Positions 61,807 to 64,000 of a stretch of DNA of 64,000 nucleotides are shown piece by piece. How positions within the stretch are numbered: position 1 is the first letter of the stretch; each line of letters opens with the position of its first letter. Under the pieces are notes generated by a model. That model had not been told where the DNA came from. It saw nothing but the letters and a program-made list of their open reading frames with translations, and did no database searches. This DNA comes from Actinoplanes teichomyceticus ATCC 31121 (GTDB lineage: Bacteria > Actinomycetota > Actinomycetes > Mycobacteriales > Micromonosporaceae): the NCBI RefSeq assembly GCF_003711105.1, contig NZ_CP023865.1:5295001-5359000 (forward strand), in the 5' to 3' direction. The position numbers and the translations under genes are program-made.

Positions 61807-61852
61807 ACTGTAGCTGGGGGGGTTGCACGGCTGCAACTCCCCCCGCTACAGT
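61807..61852. promoter_or_regulatory. 46-bp dyad holding two divergent promoters
   Basis: Arms 61807-61827 and 61832-61852 match at 19 of 21 positions around a 4-base centre. Rightward: -35 TTGCAC (61823-61828), 18-bp spacer, -10 TACAGT (61847-61852), GTG start at 61860 (leaderless). Leftward by symmetry: -35 TTGCAG (61836-61831) and -10 TACAGT (61812-61807). The two promoters overlap, so RNA polymerase could fire only one way at a time. Confidence 0.75.
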
Positions 61853-61859
61853 TCGACTC

Positions 61860-62651
61860 GTGACCATCACAACGACCACCGACGACCTGATGTCGAGGGC
61901 CCGCGACCTCGCCGCCCAGGAGAGGGCCGTGCCGTCACGCGAGCGACTCCGGAAGGCCCTCGCGGTCGGCTGGCCCAAGGCCGCCGAAGTCCACGAGCGC
62001 CTCCTCGCCGAGGTCGCCGAGCGCCGCACCGCACGCCGCCGGACGCTGCGCTCCCTGCCCTCCCGGAAGAACCACCGCGGCGGGCTGCGACCCCGGCACG
62101 AGCCTCTACCGGCCGCGCCCGAGACGGCCGCCATCACCCCGCCCCCGGAGCGGGCATCCGCGCAGGTGGCGGCGGTCGCAGAAGACCCACGCCCGGCCGC
62201 CGCTACCCCTCTACCGGCAAAGCTCTCGCGGTGGCCGCTGCTGCTGCTCGCCGCGCCCGCCATCGTCGCGATCTGGGCCGGCTGGGTAGACCTCGGCCGC
62301 CTCACCGGATTCGGCGTCGTGCACCCCTTCCCGGGCATCGCCGACGACCTGGCGATCAACACGGCGATCACGCTCCCGATCGGCCTGGAGACCTACGCCG
62401 CGTACGCGCTGCGGGTGTGGCTGTCCGGCGCCGGAAGAGGCCGCGCGTTCGCCCGCTGGTCCGCGATCGGCTCCCTCCTGCTCGGCTTCGCCGGCCAGGC
62501 CGCCTACCACCTGATGGTCGCCGCCGGCTGGGAACGCGCGCCGTGGCCGATCACCCTCGCCGTGTCCGGCGTGCCCGTCGCCGTGCTCGGCATGGGCGCC
62601 GCCCTGTGGCACCTGACCCACGAGCCGCCCGCCGCGGCCCGTCAGCTCTGA
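61860..62651 (+). CDS. Spd-like four-helix membrane protein of the transfer module
   Basis: A 263-residue protein. Residues 1-120 are charged and Pro/Ala-rich and probably cytoplasmic (RARDLAAQERAVPSRERLRKAL); four transmembrane helices follow (about 123-145, 163-187, 200-222, 228-250). The pattern resembles the DUF2637/SpdB-type plasmid spread proteins of actinomycetes. GTG start eight bases after the -10 box, so the message should be leaderless. Adjacent to the TraB-like gene, which supports a role in intramycelial spread. Confidence 0.7.
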   Translation: MTITTTTDDLMSRARDLAAQERAVPSRERLRKALAVGWPKAAEVHERLLAEVAERRTARRRTLRSLPSRKNHRGGLRPRHEPLPAAPETAAITPPPERASAQVAAVAEDPRPAAATPLPAKLSRWPLLLLAAPAIVAIWAGWVDLGRLTGFGVVHPFPGIADDLAINTAITLPIGLETYAAYALRVWLSGAGRGRAFARWSAIGSLLLGFAGQAAYHLMVAAGWERAPWPITLAVSGVPVAVLGMGAALWHLTHEPPAAARQL

Positions 62652-62679
62652 ACCCCACCCGATCAAGGAGAAGCACGCA

Positions 62680-63066
62680 ATGCCACATGCCAACCCCGGG
62701 CCGCGGTCCGGCTTCCTGGGCGTCGACCAGGGAGCCCTGCAGGACAACGTGACCTTCCTGGAGTGGTGCGAGGGGGCGCGCCGCGTCCTCCACACCGGCG
62801 CCCTGGAGCTCGGCATCTTCGCGTCCGAGGCCGACGCCCGGTTTCGGAAGGTGTCGCGCGGCCTCGTCATCGCGAACATGAGCTCGGTCTACCGGGCCCA
62901 CCAGGTGTCCAAGCCGATCGCGCAGGCCGCCGAGGCGCTGGTCGCGGCGTCGCGGTACATCATCACCGCGTCCAACCGCTACCAGGCCGTCTACCTGCCG
63001 GAGTTGGAGGCCGCCGGCTGGCGGGGCAACACGAGCGGCCCGAGCCACGGCTTCCGGGCGATGTGA
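62680..63066 (+). CDS. Transfer-module protein, unknown function
   Basis: A 128-residue, mainly helical protein (FLEWCEGARRVLHTGALELGIFASEADARFRKVSRG, QAAEALVAASRYIITASNRYQAVYLPELEA). Homologues of this kind sit just ahead of traB-like genes on actinomycete elements, from position rather than known function. AAGGAG stands nine bases before the ATG; the stop overlaps the next start (TGATG). Confidence 0.72.
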   Translation: MPHANPGPRSGFLGVDQGALQDNVTFLEWCEGARRVLHTGALELGIFASEADARFRKVSRGLVIANMSSVYRAHQVSKPIAQAAEALVAASRYIITASNRYQAVYLPELEAAGWRGNTSGPSHGFRAM

Positions 63067-64000
63067 TGGGCCGCAAACCGAAGCTGGGGCCGGCCGGCGA
63101 CGGGTACGGCTCCGTCCACACCGTTCGGATACCGCTGTGGCCGTACCTGGTGGCACCGCTGTGCTGTGTCGCGGCGCTGCCCGGCTCGTGGCTGGTGCAC
63201 CACACCTTCGCCCGGGACGCGTCGTCGGCCGGCTGGACCGGCGTCGCCCTGGCGCTGGCCGCCGTCGGCATGGCGATCTTCGTGTTCGCCGCGTCCATCC
63301 CGCGCGGCAGGGTCATGAACTTCATGGCCACCGGGAACACGGTGCTGGCCAGCCTATGGCTGATCCCGGCGATCCTGGAGGGCCCCTGGTCGAAGGCGAT
63401 GCTGGGCACGTGGTTGCTCGGCACGTTGCTCATCTCGGTGGCCTGCGCGGTGTACCGGATCATGCGGCAGGCCCGCGGGGACGCAGACGGCGCCGGGCGG
63501 GTGCTCGACGGCGAGTTCGGCGAGGTGGCCGACGCGGTGAAGCAGCTCAAGGGCGCGCGCTTCGGCAGCCCGAAGATCGACGGCGCGAAGGTCTCGGCGG
63601 AGATCGAGATGCCGCCCGGCCGAACGTTCAGCGAGGTGGCAGGGGCGAAGAACGAGGTCGCCTCGCTGCTCGACGTGAAGGCCACCTCCATCCGCACCAT
63701 CGACGGCACGGACTCCGAGCGGCGCGGCCGGGTCGAGATCGTGCCGGTCGACCAGCTGCGCGACCCGATCCCCGACCCCGGCCCGTCGGCGCCCGGCAGG
63801 TCCATCGCCGAACCGATCGTGCTGGGCCGGGCCGAGAACGGCAGCGACGCCGCGATCATCCTGCCCGGCGACCCGAAGGCTCACCGCAACGCCGTCGGCG
63901 TGATGGGCGTCGTCGGGATGTCCGGCTCCGGGAAGACGGAGCTGCTGCTGCGCCTGGGCAAGGAGGTCGCCACCCGCAACGACGTCGACCTGCACATCGC
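63066..64000 (+). CDS. FtsK/SpoIIIE-type DNA translocase, TraB-like (3' end outside window)
   Basis: The first 311 residues are visible and the frame is open to the window edge. Membrane helices at about 24-45, 57-78 and 115-135; a linker domain to about 250; then VMGVVGMSGSGKTELLLRLG with Walker A at 284-291 (G-M-S-G-S-G-K-T). Proteins of this type move double-stranded DNA between mycelia in actinomycete conjugation; a chromosomal FtsK is less likely given the small neighbours and short membrane part. ATG overlaps the preceding stop. Confidence 0.83.
   Translation, partial: MGRKPKLGPAGDGYGSVHTVRIPLWPYLVAPLCCVAALPGSWLVHHTFARDASSAGWTGVALALAAVGMAIFVFAASIPRGRVMNFMATGNTVLASLWLIPAILEGPWSKAMLGTWLLGTLLISVACAVYRIMRQARGDADGAGRVLDGEFGEVADAVKQLKGARFGSPKIDGAKVSAEIEMPPGRTFSEVAGAKNEVASLLDVKATSIRTIDGTDSERRGRVEIVPVDQLRDPIPDPGPSAPGRSIAEPIVLGRAENGSDAAIILPGDPKAHRNAVGVMGVVGMSGSGKTELLLRLGKEVATRNDVDLHI

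Larger units (their letters stand above)
56831..64000. mobile_element. Probable part of an AICE or integrated conjugative plasmid
   Basis: From about 56.8 kb the content changes to short coupled genes of unknown function, tandem DUF6221 paralogues, two regulators next to dyad operators, an Spd-like four-helix protein and a TraB/FtsK-type translocase. This matches the transfer-regulation module of actinomycete integrative and conjugative elements. Integrase, excisionase, Rep and attachment sites are not in the window and would lie beyond the right edge. The left limit is not resolved: I see no tRNA or direct repeat marking it. Confidence 0.55.

Overview
This is about 64 kb of very GC-rich chromosome from an actinomycete. 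Proteins end mostly in GC-rich third codon positions, GTG and TTG starts are common, Tat and Sec exported proteins are frequent, and several families are typical of filamentous actinobacteria (DUF4360, DUF6221, IclR/GylR-like control of glycerol genes, an actinomycete-type conjugation module). A Micromonosporaceae host such as Actinoplanes or Micromonospora is my best inference; no rRNA, tRNA or core marker in the window proves it.

Left part (1-21.7 kb), mostly housekeeping and secreted functions: a DUF4360 protein, a DUF2306 membrane protein overlapping a MycE-like methyltransferase, a GH26-like secreted hydrolase, a proline-rich membrane protein with a long GRSGE repeat, a CopC-like protein, a 1.9 kb gene-free stretch with a perfect CRP-type palindrome and a run of hairpins, a membrane protein plus an XRE regulator, a CDP-alcohol phosphatidyltransferase, a secreted alpha-amylase with two CBM20 domains, and a glycerol locus (glpF-glpK-glpD divergent from an iclR-type regulator that is followed by a second glycerol kinase).

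Middle (21.7-45.2 kb), a surface polysaccharide locus in two facing halves. The plus-strand half carries a NodB-type deacetylase, a PglE-like aminotransferase, a GT4 glycosyltransferase, a Wzz/BY-kinase-like protein, a flippase, an O-antigen-ligase-like polymerase, an exported protein of unknown function, a FemAB-like acyltransferase and an FAD hydroxylase, nearly all overlapping or only a few bases apart. The minus-strand half carries a PglF/CapD-like dehydratase, a nucleotide-sugar dehydrogenase, a PglC-like phosphoglycosyl transferase and a second aminotransferase-fold protein. Together they suggest a Wzx/Wzy-type polymer built on a 4-amino-4,6-dideoxy sugar. A diguanylate cyclase lies inside the locus and two more c-di-GMP proteins lie at 49-53 kb. 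VanZ and LuxR-type genes close the region.

Right part (45.2-56.7 kb): an MFS exporter, a CPBP protease, divergent EAL/GGDEF and GGDEF genes, and a CitA/CitB-like two-component system divergent from a DctA-type dicarboxylate carrier.

Right end (about 56.8-64 kb): the tone changes to short, translationally coupled genes of unknown function, two DUF6221 paralogues, two DNA-binding regulators, an Spd-like membrane protein and, running off the end, an FtsK/TraB-type DNA translocase. I read this as part of an actinomycete integrative and conjugative element (AICE) or an integrated plasmid. Inside it are the two observations I find most interesting: a 27-residue peptide gene with a perfect ribosome binding site and its own terminator, divergent from a TPR-containing XRE regulator with a perfect 15-bp palindrome between them; and a 46-bp near-perfect dyad that contains two face-to-face promoters between an HTH gene and the transfer genes. 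Several intergenic tandem-repeat arrays (27, 29/58, 60 and 33 bp units) are a further feature of the window.
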